Positions 22,064 to 34,702 of a stretch of 64,000 nucleotides of DNA are shown in pieces; position 1 is the stretch's first letter; each line of letters starts with the position of its first letter. The stretch is from Adineta ricciae (taxonomy: Eukaryota > Rotifera > Eurotatoria > Adinetida > Adinetidae): positions 62,001 through 126,000 of the forward strand of contig CAJNOJ010000047.1 in the NCBI GenBank assembly GCA_905250025.1. The letters run 5' to 3'. Both the position numbers and the translations under genes were made by a program. A model generated the notes under the pieces. The model was not told the origin of the DNA. It did not search any database and saw nothing but the letters and a program-made list of their open reading frames with translations.

Positions 22064-22424
22064 AATAAAAAGATCCGAAACATATGATATTATGGACGAG
22101 AGTACTGTTGGAAATAAGAGACTAAAATGACCTTTTTTCTAATAATTTTTGCGTGCCAACGAGTTTTACCTGGAGAAAGGCAATCTCTGCGGGGATTCAT
22201 ACATATCAAGAAAGAAATTATGAACTCTGTTAGAAGTTTTCATAGAGAAGCCTATGACGTAATTTTAATTTACTTTCATCGACAAAAATACTGTTTAAAG
22301 GTAAATACTTATTTTATGAAATACATTTCTTTCTTGTTAGATGTTGAGAGCTGTGCAAACTAAAATGGTATACATTTGTGTTAGGAGTGAAAACATCACG
22401 GTCAAGTTGCTTTTTTCTTATTAG

Positions 22425-24345
22425 ACAAATTCAACTGATGCAAATCCATGGCGCAAATGGTTTGGCATTATTTGGTTATTAGTTGAAGTAAATCTTATCA
22501 GCGCGAATATATTTGGCTTTTCAGCACTTTTCAAAGTTTTGCCTAAGTATGGTATTTATGGTAAATATTGTGAGTTATCCACGGTCTTGAATTCCACGAA
22601 TGACGATTGCAGTGGCCAAGCGCAGCAATACCAAGTAAAACTAATCGAATTCTCTTGTTTATTTTTAGAGTAAATTTTTCTCTCAGAATGCATTGACTTT
22701 AGGTATAATATTCTTTAATTTACCATCGATGTTCGTTGGGATTTTGATTGACAAATTCGGTGGTCGCTTCGTCAAACTAATCGCCATGTAATTCATCTTT
22801 TCGTTGACATTTTCCTACACGTTTTTCTTCAGAATCTTCCATGTTGTGGGATGGTTAGCATTAGCTCTTGTCAAACCTGATAAGTTCATGACCAAAATTT
22901 CTTTTCGAATATTTTGCGTTTCTTTGTTTTTTACATCGAGATTCTTTGCTATTTGTTCACACCCTATTCACAGCATTGTCTGGAATCACCGTACAGATAA
23001 CAAGCTATGCAGCATGTACTTACTTTTCGAAGGGACGAGCAGTTTTACTAACTCTCTTAGTTGGATCGAGTTTATCAGCATCGATTTGGTATTCGATTTT
23101 TCAAGTAAATTGCATTGACTTATATTGAATTCTATTCGGATCGAATCTACCAAGGTTTTAATTGATAATGGTAAAATAACGTTATCTCAATTATCTTATG
23201 TCTGGATGTCATTCGGAGCTCTCATGTTTATCTCGTCGTTTTTATTTCTTGACTGGAAATTTCCAATATTAAACCTTGGATACACCATGGATACAAAACT
23301 AGAACAAACTCAAACCATATCAACCATCAGTAAGTCAAAGTTGTTGCTTTATGGCCCGTAAAGACATTGTTTTGGAAATGCATTAGATGCAAATAATAAA
23401 AGCAAATGGTATACAAACATCTACCAACGCGTTGGATTTTGGAAATATCTACTGAATTCGTTGTATATTTTGGTCGTTCTTTATTTAAGTATTCTATTGA
23501 TGCCAAATATCCTTCTGTCAGTCACGTGGTATCCATGGGTTTACTACATTAGTCAGAATGATAAAACAATCAGTAACTATTTACTTTTTTCGATAATTTC
23601 TTCACTTTTGATAACTACTATGGATATAATTTAATAAATCAATTCTAGGTGATCAGTATACATTTGCATTCAATATGGCATCGTTATCTCAAATAATTCT
23701 TTGTCCAATGGTTGGCCTTTTTCTCGCATTTCGAGCAGAACAAAGTATACAGTGAAATTTAGAAATAAATTTCAAAAGTGTTTATCTTTAGGTCCAAAAC
23801 AAAAACTATTGAATGCTGCGATTGTGCAAACATTAGCATGGATTTTGAATATACTATTATGTATCATTTGTATGTTCGTCAATTCGGCAGTTATTGTTCC
23901 TGCATTGGTGTTTAACTATATTGCTCGTTCAGTTATTGTAGCTGGATCACAAGCTGTCATTTCTACATTGTAAGCTTTCTGTAAAATGAATTCTAATCCT
24001 TTGAAGCACGTCCTAAAATTTTGGTTTTTTTCTTAGTTTTCCGTCGGAATACATTGGTAGATTGACTGGTATTATGTGGACAGTAGCAGGAGCGATAACT
24101 TGTATTCAATATGGACTTGTTCATTTAACAGCAGATATACTTCGATCATGGAGAGTGAGTTTTGTTCTTCAATGCACACTCACTCGATAGTTGATTTCTT
24201 GTAGGCATGGGTCATTGTTTTGGCACTAATTGTATGCATGTCTTGTCATTTAATTCAAATTTGGTATATTACATTGAAAAAGTCTCGAACTCGCGTCTCC
24301 AATGCCGATCAAGTTCAGTCCGCAGTTATGTCTTTGCCTGACTAG
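22425..24345 (+). CDS. SLC43-like amino-acid transporter (MFS), about ten exons
   Basis: Exons: 22425-22634, 22669-22787, 22833-22883, about 22941-23104, 23155-23329, 23387-23572, 23649-23744, 23792-23969, 24037-24154, 24205-24345. They encode a 12-helix MFS protein: helix 1 WFGIIWLLVEVNLISANIF, then a glycosylatable loop (NSTNDD), MFVGILIDKFGGR in loop 2-3, FQVLIDNGKITLSQLSYVW, and FPSEYIGRLTGIMWT. These blocks resemble LAT3/LAT4/EEG1 (SLC43), sodium-independent transporters of large neutral amino acids. The first exon is uncertain; ATG 22092 (MDEST) with a weak donor would keep phase. The third-to-fourth exon junction is out by one base with GT-AG rules, so an indel, a sequencing error or a missed splice form exists. 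Other junctions agree. Confidence 0.72.
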
Positions 24346-25660
24346 GAACAATTGATATAAAACTTCTATATGGTACTATTATATGCGTAGATAGTTGATG
24401 TGGATAAGTTAGAACTTTTTATTATAAAGCTTATTTGACCTATGAGTTGTTACGTACATAGAACTTATCAAGTAAAATTGCACGCAAAACAATGATGCAA
24501 GATAGTTTCGTATAATCAGCACTTAGGCATGTCGAGGAACAGAAATACTACTACTCGCCACATCATCATTTAGTTTTTCAAGTAAATAAAGAACAATAAT
24601 AAATGACGAATTTCATTGTGTTTTTATACTGCGCATGCTCTTTTTATGTGTCTATATATATATATATATAAATACAGGTAGCTCATTATCATGATTTATC
24701 CAACATGAATGGAGGATAAGATGATACCTGCTTGATTAAGGCATTCTTGAAATTCTCAATGACGAAGACAACGTCACTATTATCCGTATCCTCAAGAAAC
24801 TACAGTTATGGCGCTCCTTATGAAGAAAGTTGAAAATGCACCTGGCATTATACTGTCATCTGACAAACTTCATTCATCCATTTTGTGCGAACGTGTTAAA
24901 GTAAAAACATCGACACGCGTTCACCCAATATTTCCGTGTAGTACCATCTTTAATTTAGTCTAATGCATGATATTTAAAACAATATTTTGAATAGATTGAC
25001 TATTGATCAAAGTCGAGACAAGATACGAGTAATAAGATGCGCAAATTTTGTTTAGCAACGTTCTTTTCTAAATATCTGCTAGTTGTGAGACGATGCTTCT
25101 GATGAAGAGGCAAAAGAAAATATGAATCTCTTGATAAGATTATAAATGGAATAGAATTAACTCGTTTACCATATATTTAACAAAGATTTGGTACTTATTC
25201 AATCACACATAAATCTATACATTTACCGATTCCAAAATATACAATATGTCTTTGAAATATAAAAGTTGCCATGCGATTTTCAAAGTAAAGCTAGCATTTT
25301 CCTTCCGTATTAGTCCATATTCTCACGCTTGCGAGGAGAGCAAACAGGTTTCATTAGTTAGGTAAATCTTTCATTTCATTCCCATTTAAAACAATGTTGT
25401 ACTAAATCAATCCACACGATTCATCGCAAGTCAAACGCTTCTGTACGATTAGCTTCAATATTTTTACATAATAATGTTTTATCTACAATGCACTGATCTT
25501 TACTCATTCGATTAATATTTGTTCACGGATTATCTTCAAAAAAATCCATTAATGTATTTAAATTTTTTATTTTATCGTTTATTTTTTTTTGGTACTTTTC
25601 AGTTTTAAAATAAGGATTTTAAATACATTTCAGTAGAAGTCTCTTTTTTCAGTTTTGTCA
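24346..25660. other. Intergenic with a short TA microsatellite
   Basis: A TA dinucleotide run occupies about 24652-24670. The remainder is AT-rich with no recognised gene, repeat or RNA. Confidence 0.45.
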
Positions 25661-28600
25661 TTAGTATACTTCAGCACTTTTAAGGGAAAAGCCATTCTGT
25701 CCGCCAGTGATCAATACTTTTCCATTGGATAAGATCGATGCTGTATGTTGTTGTCGTCCAACATTTATGTTTGCAATATTTGTCCAATTACCAGTTAATG
25801 GATCGTAAAATTCAGCACTGGGAGGATAAGTACTATTACTAACCCCTCCAATGACTAATACTTTTCCACTTGATAATATTGATACTGCATGATTTTGCCG
25901 TGCGACATTCATATATCCGGTGATAGTCCAATTACTAGTAGTCGGGTCATATAACTCAGCAATGTTGAGAGGTGTAGCATCGTTATATCCACCAGCGATT
26001 AACACTTTTCCATTTGATAATACTGATGAAGTGTGATATCTTCGGGAAACATTCATACTGCCAATCATTGTCCAATTACCAGTTGAAGAATCGTACAATT
26101 CGGCACTATTAATAGAAGTACCACCACTAATCCGTCCACCAGTGACTAATACTTTTCCATTGGATAAAAGGGATGCTCTATGATAATATCGTGCAGCATT
26201 CATATTTCCAGTTACTGACCAAATACCAGTCGATAAATCGTACAGCTCGGCACTATTGAGAGAACCACCATTATATCCACCGGCGACTAGTATTTTCCCA
26301 TCCGATAATATTGTTACTGTATGACCATATCGTGCATAATTCATATTTGCAGCCGTTAACCAATTGCCAGTCGATGAATTGTAGAATTCGACGGTGTTGA
26401 GAGAGGCACTATTAGCTCCACCAATGACCAAAACTCTGCCATCTGATAATATTGATGCTGTATGTTGATATCGTGCAGCATTCATATATGAAATCATTGT
26501 CCAATTATCCGTTGATGGATCATATAATTCAGCGCTATTCAGATAGCCAGCGGTACCATTCAGCCCACCAGCGACTAATACTTTTCCATTTGATAACATT
26601 GTTGCTGTATGTTGTTGTCGTGCGACGTTCATATTTCCAGTTATTTGCCATCCTAAAGAAAAACAAATGTGAAAAGAAAAGAGTAGAGTTTTAATGAATA
26701 AGACCCTTTTCTGAATGAAAGTTCAGCATGAATGCTAGTAGAGAAGAAATTTGCCTTTGATTTTGTTTTATGTTAGACTTTTCCTAATCGTATCGCAGGT
26801 AAAAGGTAAATATAAACTACTTAACAATAATTTTTTACCAAGATGTTTACATTTTTTATGCATATTGAACTGAAAAAATGGTGATCCTCGATTATTCTTC
26901 TAATTCTATTATCAGCATAAAATCTCATATTAGTATGAGTAGCTGACTACTTCGACTTCGAATATAAATGACGATTTCGTATAAGCTTTTATTCCCTCGA
27001 CTGAAAGGAGGATTTTACGGGGAAAAAATGAGACAAATGTGGATTTTGTACCACTTATAGTACCCAGGTCGAGCAATCCGGCACGGAACCAGCCGGTTCC
27101 GTGGTATTGCGAAGATTTCATGGAAGCAGTATTTCCGATGAGCGGATCCGGTGACCGGATTTATTTGGTTTGGGCCGAAACCAACAGGAACATGTCAAAA
27201 CCGGTAGCCGGAAACGGTTACCGCATTTGTCCATCGAATTCCTGGCATTTTCCGGCCGAGTTCCGCTCAGAAATGGCGAGTTTGCTCAGGGGTTTTGTCG
27301 GAAATTTATGGAATCCTGCTTCACGAACCATCGTCCTGGGTACACATGTGATCCCAATCATTTGTTGTATTTTAATCCTTACATGACCTCAAAACTAGGA
27401 ATGCTCAATTATACTTTTATAATGAAATTGACATAATATCGCGATATTTTTTAAGAACCGCGGGATAGCCCAAGTGGTTTTTCCTGATTATTATAAATAT
27501 GCACTTGGTAATCTTTAGCTTTGATGGCATATAACACTTAAATTAAACCAATGATTAGGGTCATATATGCACTATAAATGGTACAAAAATTGCATTTGTC
27601 TAATTTTTCACTGCGAAAAATAACATGCGGGGATATTCCATGGTTGAACACACCTATATATCTATCTATGTATATATTGATTTTTCTGCTATTTTTGAAA
27701 TAAATAGTCTCAACCGAACAAAAAATACGCTACCTATAGTATTTATTACTGACAACAGAATATTTTCAATATATTATGTTACATTCTCTGGTATACTCGT
27801 TCTCCATCTCGTCTTTTTTACTTTTGTTTCTTTAAAAATTCATTTTAATCTGTTAAATATCGCTACCTGGTGTTGTTGTTGATGTTGTTGAAGTTGAAGT
27901 CGATGTCGATGTCGAGGTTGACGATGAAGTTGATGATGATGTTGATGTTGAGGTGGAGGATGTGGACGATGTTGATGAGGTTGATGATGACAAGATTGTT
28001 GAGGTTGGTACTTTTATGTAGGAAAAAAAACAAATTATTCAAATGAAAGAAATCGAATTATGTTCAATGCTAAGAATCTGTTCACACCATCTATCAGAGA
28101 TTCTCTCAACTCTCAACGGATTACATTGATCTCAGAAGTGTTCGTCCAACTATTCCTAAGTCTTGTCAGCAAAGTTCATCTCAAGTATAAGCGTCAACTA
28201 TTTATGACTATATTATGAGGAATCTTCAAAAGAGACTGCGGATATGAAGTAGTGCATCGATATTTCTTCGTTGCCCACAATTTCATTCTCGCCCTCGTCC
28301 TTCCTAGTTCATAAATATTATGATATATTGAATCGATACTTACCAGACGCCGTTCTTATGTCAGAGATGACTGTCATAGTAACAGTTCCCACAAAAACTT
28401 GCAAACTGTTGTTTTGATTTATGTTGTCATTAAACAATTGACAGATAGTGATTGATTGACGGAAACTAATAGCTTTGCATTGAATTTGTCGTAAACAACT
28501 ACTTTCACATTGAAGAATAGAGGATGAAGTAATAGTAGCATAGGGTTGACAAGTTGTTGTGGCACATTGAAATTGCCATCCATCGATAATCGACATTATA

Positions 28601-28677
28601 ACTGCATTTGTATTCTGTGTAATTACTTGGTCCAAAATAAGAATAAAAAATAAGACTAATATTCGTATCCAAGTCAT
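25661..28677 (-). CDS. Secreted Apple-like / Ser-Thr linker / seven-Kelch protein
   Basis: Minus-strand exons 28344-28677, 27867-28010 and 25661-26652 join with matching phases to 489 aa. Exon 1: signal peptide (residues 1-21) then a cysteine-containing PAN/Apple-like domain (CATTTCQPYATI, CESSCLRQIQCKAISF). Exon 2: 48 residues almost wholly Ser and Thr, a mucin-like linker likely O-glycosylated. Exon 3: seven Kelch-type repeats of about 47 aa, each with MNxARxxHTASxLSxGKVLVxGG and a terminal NW, expected to form one seven-bladed propeller. N-terminal W-Q-I and the final unclosed strand suggest a velcro closure. Function unknown; the architecture suggests extracellular carbohydrate or protein binding. 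The second intron (26653-27866) contains a MITE. No catalytic residues recognised. Confidence 0.85.
27063..27340. mobile_element. 278-bp CCCAGG-family MITE in the Kelch gene intron
   Basis: Ends read CCCAGGTCGAGCAATCCGG and, reversed, CCCAGGACGATGG, flanked by TA on both sides. It is GC-richer than its surroundings and full of CCGG-type words. A reversed copy lies at 42205-42482 and a longer relative at 33906-34702. No coding capacity. Confidence 0.82.
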
Positions 28678-29690
28678 ATTTTATCAGACTTCCACTTGTT
28701 TAACCAAATGAATACTATGTAACTCAAGATGAGAACAAAAGCATCTACTAGTGATGAATGTCCTTTTATGTCTCCATTTTCTCTCTTCCTTGATTTTCGC
28801 CGAATATATATTTTTTATTTGCTTGACGATATGTTGAGAAAACTATAGTTATGCTTTCAGCTAATGACTAGAATGGTCTCCTGTAAGATTTTTTTAATTT
28901 TCTTTTGAGCTTCCCGAAATAATTTAATTGTGAAGAAAACATCCGGTACCTTTGACTGATGCGTTCTATGAATGTAGTTGCACGTCTTTTTAATATTGGT
29001 TATTAAAGCGAAGAGACAGTGAATCAGGTAAACTACATATATAGAAGATTGAATGCGATTTTCTCCGAAAAATTGACACTCAAGTGAATACAAGTTATAT
29101 ATTTTCCAGCGAAATAAACACATTTTATTTTGTTAGTGTCAGAAGATTTAACATCCCTTGTACAGAGACAACTGTATTAAAACTTGTGATTCTTGTTATT
29201 TTGTTGTCAATCTTTTCTTCACAATATACTTAATGAGGGAACTTGCTGGAATCGGCGAAAACTGTGCCGGAATCGAGAAGAGCTGTACCGGATATCACAG
29301 ACTACACGTGAAAAGAAACATAGGAAGAGTGGCACTGGAAGAACAGAAAAAAATGAGTATAACGAATTTGTCACTAGTGCATGATGGTATGTGGTAAAGA
29401 AAAAATCACAACTGCCATAGTTAATCATTCTCCGTCGCTCATCAATGATTAATCTTGTTTAACTTAAAACCAGAGAAAATGAGAACCTTCATGCATGTTT
29501 TAGAGTAATGAACAGTGAATCAGATTGATATGGATCAGATTGATCTTACTGCCGGCTCGCAGTAGACAGCCTAAATGATGAGCGAAATTAAAAAGTTTCT
29601 CACCCTGACACTCCGCTAATCTCGAGAAAACGATTTTTCTTCAATTCTGCCATGCGTTCGCGTGTATTTTCGAAGTTCGATATTTTGAAA
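28678..29690. other. Intergenic, nothing recognised
   Basis: AT-rich, upstream of the Kelch gene. Several 60-90 aa open frames have no family features. Confidence 0.4.
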
Positions 29691-29842
29691 AAGAAGGCAC
29701 GAGGGGATGAATCCTTTTGAGGTTTTTCATACCTCATTGAGGTCTATCTGTGGCTAAAAGATGGAATATAAACCGCTTGAACACCTCGGTATGTTCCCTC
29801 GTCAGTAATTGTTCAAAAACTCTCGAATCAAATTCTCTGACC

Positions 29843-30265
29843 GAACAGAATGATCAGGCAGTTCTCCAGATCTGAATGCAGCAGAAAATGTTGGGTCACT
29901 TCTGATGGACAAAGTGGAAAGTCTAATTATTAGCAAACGCAGTGTTAATCGAAATTTTTCAGTCGTTTTGCTAGAACACCTTGAAAATGTTCGTCATGGA
30001 CTTTAAAATGAAAAAGAACTTTTCGAAAGTCTATTGAAATCGTATTCTCAACGCAGCCACATTTACTTGACGCTTTATTTTCTTCGCAGGAAAGTAACCG
30101 CAATCTTGTACATTTATAACTTGGATTGAGTATCTGCGTCTATTGAATTGTTAGCTATAGTTCTAGATTCAGTTTTTTACGGGCTTTCATTTGGTATGAA
30201 GTTCATTAAGTACCTACTTTCGAATTACGTCGGTACCCTCTGGAAAAAGGCTATACAACACCCTG
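29843..30265 (+). pseudogene. Degenerate mariner: transposase C-terminus and right end
   Basis: From about 29850 a frame reads SGSSPDLNAAENVGSLLMD, the third-Asp region of a mariner transposase, followed by a stop near 30003 and a further recognisable stretch to about 30110. The right inverted repeat ends at 30265 with CACCCTG next to TA. The transposase is clearly diverged from that at 19031-20199, although the terminal 85 bases are nearly identical to it. Confidence 0.72.
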
Positions 30266-30705
30266 TATAAGGAATTCAGTGACATTTTCCTTGATAACCT
30301 TTAGCTTATGTAACAGAATTTATTTACTTATATAAAATGGGTTTGTAATAAAAAAATAATAGTGAAAAACGACAAGTATGCATATACGATCTATTGTGAT
30401 CGACGAACAACGCGTACCCAAACGCCAATTTTGCTATTTATGATTTCAAACTTTCCCAATTCTAGTGGAACCTATATAGATCAAATTAATGATACAATGA
30501 TAATACTAAGAAAATCCTCACTTACTGCTGTTTTTTCACATTTTTGAAATTCTACAGCACGAAGTGCTTTAACTATTCCAACTTTAGCTTCTAATAATGC
30601 AAATCGCATTCCAATACAATTTCTACAAAAAAAATGAATCTCTATATCTATAATATAGATTCTTTTCGTACCGAGGTCCATCACCAAAAGGAAGATATGT
30701 CATCG
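30179..30705. repeat. Direct repeat copy 2: mariner end plus P450 3' end
   Basis: Counterpart of 20311-20836. Here the homology continues into an intact P450 gene, so this is probably the parental copy. Confidence 0.85.
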
Positions 30706-32653
30706 GATGACGTTTAGCTTTCTCAGCTGGCAAAAATCTATCAAAACAATATCAATATACACAACAATAGCTAATGATTTGAAAATTTGCCTTTCAGGAA
30801 TGAATTTTTCTGGATCAGGCCAAACATCGGGATCATGATGAATAGGATAAACCGATACGTTGACAATAGTACCTTTTGGTATCTGATAATCACCCAGTTG
30901 ATAATCATATGCCGCAATACGATCAAATCTATTGTAGAAAACATAAAACTATTAATGAAGAGAGACATTAACAGCGCACACTAACCTGATTCCTGGTGGA
31001 TATCTACGAAGTGTTTCACTAATAACCATATCTAAATAAGGAAGTTGATTAAGTTTTTCATGGGTAACTTCATCCTACAAAACACTAATAAACATCATTG
31101 TTGGCTAGTATGAGTCTAACTTACATCTCCAATTTCTTGTCGAATTTCCTCATAAACCTTTTCTTGAATGGCTGGTTCTGTTGTCATGATATAGAAAAAG
31201 CATGTCATTAATATACTTGTTGTTTCATAACCAGCCAGCAAAAATACAACTGCTTGACTAAGTATTTCTTTATCATTCAAAGCTAAAATCAAATACTAAA
31301 TTAACAGATAAATAATAGACTTCATGTCTACTTTTTTTAAGTGTTCCCCATTGTTGTTGTTCTTCTTTTTTATGTGTTTGTTGATTCACTTCATGATTAA
31401 TTTCTTCTTCATGATCAATCATCATTTGAATAAAATCATTTCGCCTTTCTAAATGTTGTCGACGTTGTGCTAATATTTGATTGAGAAGATTAGTTGTATA
31501 ATCAACAGCATCTTTAGGAAACATTGAATAGCCTTTCTTTCCAAAATACGTGGCCAATCGCGGTGAAATAACTATTTAAGAAATAAAGAAAAAGTAAGAA
31601 TGATCATTTTCGTTGAAAAATACTTACAATATACAAAGAGAATTGTATTGGAGAGACCTCGATTAAAAAATTTTTTTAAATAATTGACCAAAGTAATATT
31701 TTCATTCTGCAAAGAATTTGTCTCAATTCCAAATAGACAAGAAGCAATATTATCAAGAGTAAATTGGCTGTTTAGTCTATTATTATACAAAAGTTAAACT
31801 TACATGAACTACATTAAGCAAGAGATAAACATACGCTTTCATATCAATTATTTCTTGTTTATCAGCGTATTCAAGAAAACGTTCACAATACGTATCACTA
31901 ATTTCATTCATAAGACTATACATCTGAAGTGGAGAATTCATTGAAAAACAAATCATTGTATATAGTGATATTTACTGCTTTAAGTTTTGCTGTAGAAAAT
32001 GTTGGTGAAACAATAGATCGCGCATTTTTCCACAGTTCATCTTTCAATGCTAGAAGACCGTGTTCCAAAGGACCTGATATACCTTCAAAAGCCTATGAAG
32101 GAAAATGAAAAAAAAACAGAAAATGATTTTGATATTCTACTCTTCGATTGATAAACATGTTTGAATCTTTAATGAGAACATTTCGAAGAAGATCTGGATC
32201 AGAGAGAAGAATATTTGGAGCTTTTCCTCCAACAATTCTAAAATTATATAGAATAAAATAGAGTCTACGACATGATCTACTATGTCTGTATAAATTCTCA
32301 TTTACCCAACAATTTTGCCGTATTTTTGAATTAGATCTATGTCATTTTGAATAAGACCCTTAAAAAAAAAGAACTTTGAGCTGTAAATATAATAAGATAA
32401 AATAAGAAAGTTTATTACCTTGCGTATAATATTATAAGCCTCGCCAATGAATGGAATGGGTTCTGGACCAGGCATTCCAAGACGACGAAATATATTATTC
32501 TTGCGCAAATTATAACTGAAATTTGAGTCATTACATTTTACTTCGAATTAATAATTAAGTTGCGAAGAGTACTCACGTATAATAAGCAATGGTGAGTATG
32601 AGTAAAACCAGTAATGTCAGTGTTATTGAACCAGCAATTAGAAAATAGGTCAT
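30391..32653 (-). CDS. Cytochrome P450, CYP3-clan-like, 14 exons
   Basis: Minus-strand exons (5' to 3'): 32577-32653, 32419-32515, 32306-32358, 32141-32237, 31976-32092, 31835-31923, 31628-31776, 31332-31571, 31125-31282, 30986-31074, 30791-30928, 30672-30737, 30526-30622, 30391-30471; total 515 aa with phases consistent throughout. An N-terminal membrane anchor (about residues 3-25) precedes [11 protein letters not shown]. The I-helix has AGYETTS (323-329), the K-helix ExxR is Glu379-Thr-Leu-Arg382, and the haem loop is [14 protein letters not shown] with thiolate Cys459. Motifs fit microsomal CYP3-clan monooxygenases of the endoplasmic reticulum, which oxidise xenobiotics or lipids with a P450 reductase. 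Intron 11 begins GC (30790-30789), a GC-AG intron. No disabling mutation. Confidence 0.92.
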
Positions 32654-33097
32654 TTTTATCTTAGTTATCTATTATTTAAAAAAAGTATAGAAGAGTGTTT
32701 TATAAACAGTGATCCTATTTTTAAGAATTTTGCTCTATGAAAACGTGGTTGTTACTTATACGACTTCTTTTATATTCCTTCAATGTCAAAACAATTTGTC
32801 ATTATCTCTGCGTCATTTTTGACCACGTTTCTTGTTATAATGATATTTTTGATGACATTGTAAGTTTTGTAATTCACCCTCAATTCGGTTGGCTGAGAGA
32901 TAAACAACATACGTAATCTTTGTGAAAAAAAAAGATGGCGCTTATTGTCGATCTACAGAGATTTCCAATATTATAGAATCACACCCCAGTTCCCTATCTG
33001 GAGGGTGATGTGAACAGTGGCTAGTTGAGGGTGTATACATACAGTCAAAGTAATTATTTGATTCATGGCAAATATTATGTTTTCTATATATGAAGTA
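32654..33097. other. Upstream region of the P450, nothing recognised
   Basis: AT-rich sequence that should hold the P450 promoter. No clear TATA box at a standard distance was chosen. Confidence 0.4.
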
Positions 33098-33904
33098 TAA
33101 AATATTTTTATTCGTTAGTCCCCTTAGTCATCGTCGGAGTTATATTTAAGACGGTCATTTTTTTCTCAAATTTCAATTTGAAATATAAAAGACCATAGTC
33201 TCGGTTTTTAAAATGATACTGTGATCTTTCTGGCGTCGAATTCAATGAAACGAGCTGATTTTTGTACCGAAAGACCTTGATTTCTAATGATATTTCGATT
33301 AAAAAACTGCTAAAATTTTTCAAAAACTTGTCGAAAAGAAAGGAACTTCTAACACGGAGAAGGTTTACTAAAAAATCCAAAACAGATAAAAACTCTGATA
33401 GAGCAAAAGTTAGATGGGCAAAGGCTTAGCAGTCAAAAAATACAATGGTCAAACTTCAAAATGAAGTGGGCAATTGTCCATTTGCCTCCCACTCTCTTGG
33501 CTACACCACTGGTTGCAGGTATGAATGAGAGAGAAATAATCACATCCTCTCTCGCAAAAAACGGAAATTATATGACCATGATACGAACGGCATCTTCATC
33601 TAGATCGAGCAACAGGGTAAAAAGGAAAAAATTGCGATGACTTATTGGTTAGCGATGAAACTGTTTGTAGAATGGGTATGTTTCAAAAATATACTTTTGA
33701 GAATTCGATTGGAGATGTACAGTTTCAGTTTTAATATTCATCATAGAATTTGCATGGCAGAATGGTGAAAAAAGAGACGAATAGAAAGTTATATAGAATA
33801 AAACATGAAAGCAAGCATACATGTATTCTTCGAATGGAGAGTTGGTTTAGAATCAAACATAATGAAAGAAGTTGACCAATTCTAGATTTTACAAACTCAA
33901 AGTA
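33098..33904. repeat. Dispersed repeat, copy 2 (inverted relative to 14403-15214)
   Basis: Reverse-complement match over the whole stretch. The copy ends exactly where a CCCAGG-family element begins (33906). Confidence 0.75.
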
Positions 33905-33905
33905 T

Positions 33906-34702
33906 CCCAGGTCGAAAAATCCGCTCGGTTCCGGCACTACCCAAGCGGGAAAGTAGGGAATCCTATCAACAACTTCGGTAACATTCCAACGAACCATAAC
34001 CTCTCGGAAGCTAAAAAAACCGAGCCAATCCGACAAAATCACTAAACACACCTATCGAGCTGCAATAAAACCCATAATCGCATACTACCAAAAACCCAAA
34101 AAACAACGCTGTCAGAATCCATTCTACTAACAGCAAACACACGAACTCGTAACAATCTTCCTCGCATTTGAAACAAGCCCAGCGTCAATACAAGTGAATT
34201 GCAATCTGGATTGCTAATCTGCGAATGTGGGATGTCTATGGTGTGTAGTTTTTGGGCGAGTTTTGATAGGATGTTTGGTAATAATAGCGGGAAAAAGTTG
34301 GAAAGGATGAGATTTGTAGTTTTATGTTTGTTCACGGTTGGTTACGTTTCGGCGGATCAGATGGGTGCTTGCCAGTTATGGGCGATTCTTGGTTTATGGA
34401 AACGGTTGGATACTGGGTGTGCTGCGGGAAGAGGAGGGATTTTTCAGGAAATATGGGAGAATTTTTTTGGCGATTGCAATATTTTTTGTTTCCGTAGGGT
34501 TATTTCCTGACCCGGCTGTTTTCTGTGAGGTTATTTTTAATCGAATTTTCGGGGCATTCCGGTCTGGAACACTGCTTCAACATTGCTATGGCTTTCCGCC
34601 CTGAACCTTTCGGATACGGTGAGAACAGTCGGAATGAGCCGGAAAAGGGCTGCCTTCCCTTCGGTTTCGATTGTATTCGGAGGCCGGAATGTTCGTCCTG
34701 AG
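33906..34702. mobile_element. About 0.8-kb CCCAGG-family element
   Basis: Left end CCCAGGTCGAAAAATCCGC; right end CCGGAATGTTCGTCCTGAG, matching the termini of the 278-bp MITEs with mutations. The interior is GC-richer than flanks and differs from the short copies. Open frames up to about 100 codons exist on both strands without family features, so it appears non-autonomous. Confidence 0.6.
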
